From contig VBAS01000095.1 in the NCBI GenBank assembly GCA_005882975.1, positions 1-33,080 of the forward strand: a stretch of DNA of 33,080 bases, read 5' to 3'. A program made the translations under genes and the position numbers. Positions 32,781 through 33,080 of this stretch are shown here, one piece after another (position 1 is the stretch's first letter; the number at the start of each line of letters is the position of its first letter). The stretch comes from Bacteroidota bacterium (lineage in GTDB: Bacteria > Bacteroidota > Bacteroidia > Chitinophagales > Chitinophagaceae). The notes beneath the pieces were generated by a model, which did not search any database, was not told the DNA's origin, and saw only the letters and a program-made list of their open reading frames with translations.

Positions 32781-33080
32781 TTAATCAAACCTTGGGTTAA
32801 CAAAATTATTGAGCTTTGACCCGAAGCGATAATTAAGGCCGAAACTCGTATATAGACTATAACCCGAAGCAATTTGTCTCCGGCGGGTAAGCACTTCTGT
32901 GACATCGGCTTCTTCTTTGGGTAAATATATTTGATCCCGGCTTAGTTCTGCATAAGAATAAAAATTAAAAGATAACCCACCAGTTATGCGTATATCAACT
33001 TCTCCATTTACTCTAAGATTCAAATATTTCCAATCATGAAAATAATTGTGATAATCTACTCCAAATTCTATGGTACCCCA
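32781..33080 (-). CDS. Outer-membrane beta-barrel protein, 3' part
   Basis: The minus-strand frame is open to the right edge of the window, so only the last 99 residues are visible. Alternating hydrophobic and polar strands (FGVDYHNYFHDWKYLNLRVN, GGLSFNFYSYAELSRDQIYL, GYSLYTSFGLNYRFG) are typical of the last strands of an outer-membrane barrel. The end is GSKLNNFVNPRFD. A long turn (PKEEADVTEVLTRRRQIASG) sits between the last two strands. The family may be a DUF481-like barrel, but the visible part is too short to be sure. Confidence 0.7.
   Translation of the reverse strand, partial: WGTIEFGVDYHNYFHDWKYLNLRVNGEVDIRITGGLSFNFYSYAELSRDQIYLPKEEADVTEVLTRRRQIASGYSLYTSFGLNYRFGSKLNNFVNPRFD

Overview
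The window is a stretch of Bacteroidota chromosome, most like the family Chitinophagaceae. Evidence: AT-rich DNA; almost no Shine-Dalgarno sequences; a promoter of the TTTG-N19-TAnnTTTG type before the ompA-like gene; and the Bacteroidota-typical run bamD, omega (Rpb6-like), coaBC, DUF4835, DUF4296. Taxonomy is inferred from protein families only.

Layout. 1-7.7 kb is accessory metabolism. It holds the 3' end of a Sde182/DUF1593 nucleoside-hydrolase-like gene, a frameshifted esterase, an AraC helix-turn-helix remnant, a metal-binding cupin, an SDR, a SemiSWEET, an aldo/keto reductase, an ABM-domain protein, and a PAS-GAF histidine kinase divergent from a single-domain receiver. 7.8-13.5 kb holds a Bcr/CflA exporter, a CPA1 antiporter, and convergent recJ and polyprenyl diphosphate synthase genes. 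13.6-20.8 kb is core-like: an OmpA-family porin, the bamD to DUF4296 block, and the two subunits of a 3-oxoacid CoA-transferase. 30.2-33.1 kb holds a His-rich membrane protein, a class IV aminotransferase, a photolyase and the 3' end of an outer-membrane barrel gene.

The most interesting part is a signalling island at about 20.8-30.1 kb. It has two paralogous leftward modules (multi-TM protein, HisKA_3-type kinase, LuxR-type response regulator) flanking two rightward orphan LuxR-type regulators and a methyltransferase. Three features tie it together. (1) Two diverged copies of a structured element of about 216 nt (23457-23672 and 25427-25643) lie 213-228 nt upstream of the two orphan regulators. 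They share sequence blocks at near-identical spacing, covarying helices and seven GGA triplets each, as expected of paralogous small RNAs or RNA leaders. (2) The exact 10-mer GTACTTGTAC occurs once in each of the three long intergenic regions, suggesting a shared operator. (3) The last two proteins of the right-hand module, a lipoprotein and a cytoplasmic-looking protein, are otherwise unrelated but end in the same tail, NPCPPNQPG plus one residue. Six of the nine shared codons differ only synonymously, so selection is on the peptide. I infer a local sensory circuit, possibly one that senses or processes this tail, with regulators linked to GGA-rich RNAs. None of this is tested beyond the sequence.
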